Below, one piece after another: positions 63,873 to 64,000 of a DNA stretch of 64,000 nucleotides (within the stretch, counting starts at the first letter, position 1; every line of letters begins with the position of its first letter). The notes under the pieces were generated by a model, which saw only the letters and a program-made list of their open reading frames with translations, was not told the DNA's origin and did no database searches. Made by a program: the position numbers and the translations under genes. Origin of the DNA: Burkholderiaceae bacterium (GTDB lineage: Bacteria > Pseudomonadota > Gammaproteobacteria > Burkholderiales > Burkholderiaceae_B); assembly GCA_023653055.1 (NCBI GenBank), contig JAMNXR010000011.1, positions 58,174 to 122,173 of the forward strand, written 5' to 3'.

Positions 63873-64000
63873 GGCTCTACCCCATTAACGGGGGATGGCA
63901 GTATTCATCAAATTAGCAGTACTCATCAAACACGGCAAAATACGCCGTTCCAACCGCAATGGGCCAAGACCCTTAGCCGGTAATTCTCAAAGTTCCTAAA
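63873..64000 (+). repeat. 128-bp tandem repeat, copy 2
   Basis: The second copy starts after a 9-base linker, CCCATATGC, and ends exactly at the window edge, so further copies may follow. The same 34-codon frame lies at 63895-63999. Confidence 0.9.

Noticed and set aside
63713..64000. CRISPR array
   Set aside because: The unit is 128 bp with a 9-bp linker, far from the short-repeat/spacer pattern, and no cas gene is present.

Overview
The window looks like a chromosomal segment of a betaproteobacterium, most likely Burkholderiales and probably Alcaligenaceae or a close relative. The main clues are four Bug/TctC periplasmic receptors plus a full tctCBA set, TAXI-type TRAP components, and the housekeeping order mltD-gloB-methyltransferase-rnhA-dnaQ. 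Base composition looks close to half G+C by eye (not computed). About 57 protein genes and one tRNA gene are packed with short gaps. There is no phage, insertion sequence, CRISPR array or rRNA. I recognise no transcription factor gene among them, although at least three good regulator-binding sites are visible.

Layout. 1-13.4 kb: an orphan Bug receptor, a BT1-like MFS transporter, a DUF6279 lipoprotein, a histone-deacetylase-family enzyme, a cupin gene behind an FNR/Anr-type promoter, an orphan TAXI receptor, a K+ channel with a TrkA-N domain, a D-threonine-aldolase-like enzyme with its own Bug receptor, and a tctCBA operon. 13.6-16.9 kb: a phosphonate/phosphite-type ABC importer (phnD-phnC-phnE-phnE), followed by a predicted outer-membrane barrel. 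17.9-24.4 kb: a VOC protein with a fused TAXI-TRAP permease, then a ferric-iron ABC transporter with a Fur box before the binding-protein gene. 24.4-27.2 kb: an unrecognised 457-residue protein divergent from a YeeE/YedE pair that has an FNR/Anr box placed at -41.5. 27.2-36 kb: a Baeyer-Villiger monooxygenase, enoyl-CoA hydratase, serine hydrolase, Atm1-type exporter, nitroreductase, EamA transporter and a GrdB-like protein. 36-40.9 kb: a Bug receptor divergent from a lyase / class I fumarase / FAH-hydrolase set.

40.9-51.9 kb is the most interesting part. After kup come a leftward opgH / NdvA-like exporter / methyltransferase operon and, divergent from it, a zinc-less MDR dehydrogenase, a 6-pyruvoyltetrahydropterin-synthase-like protein lacking one zinc ligand, a GT4 glycosyltransferase, a RibD-type reductase and a GTP cyclohydrolase II whose DHBP-synthase half is degenerate. 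Together these suggest an uncharacterised pathway from GTP to a reduced, possibly glycosylated and methylated pterin- or pyrimidine-type compound.

51.9-64 kb: a small lipoprotein, an amidase, a CYTH-like protein coupled to two half-size ChrA proteins, fabI, mltD, gloB, a methyltransferase, rnhA, dnaQ, an enolase-superfamily enzyme, two small membrane-associated proteins of unknown function, tRNA-Val(CAC), and two tandem copies of a 128-bp repeat that run to the window edge. About 25 of the genes encode transport components, so the segment is dominated by uptake of organic acids, phosphonate-like compounds, iron, sulfur species and potassium.
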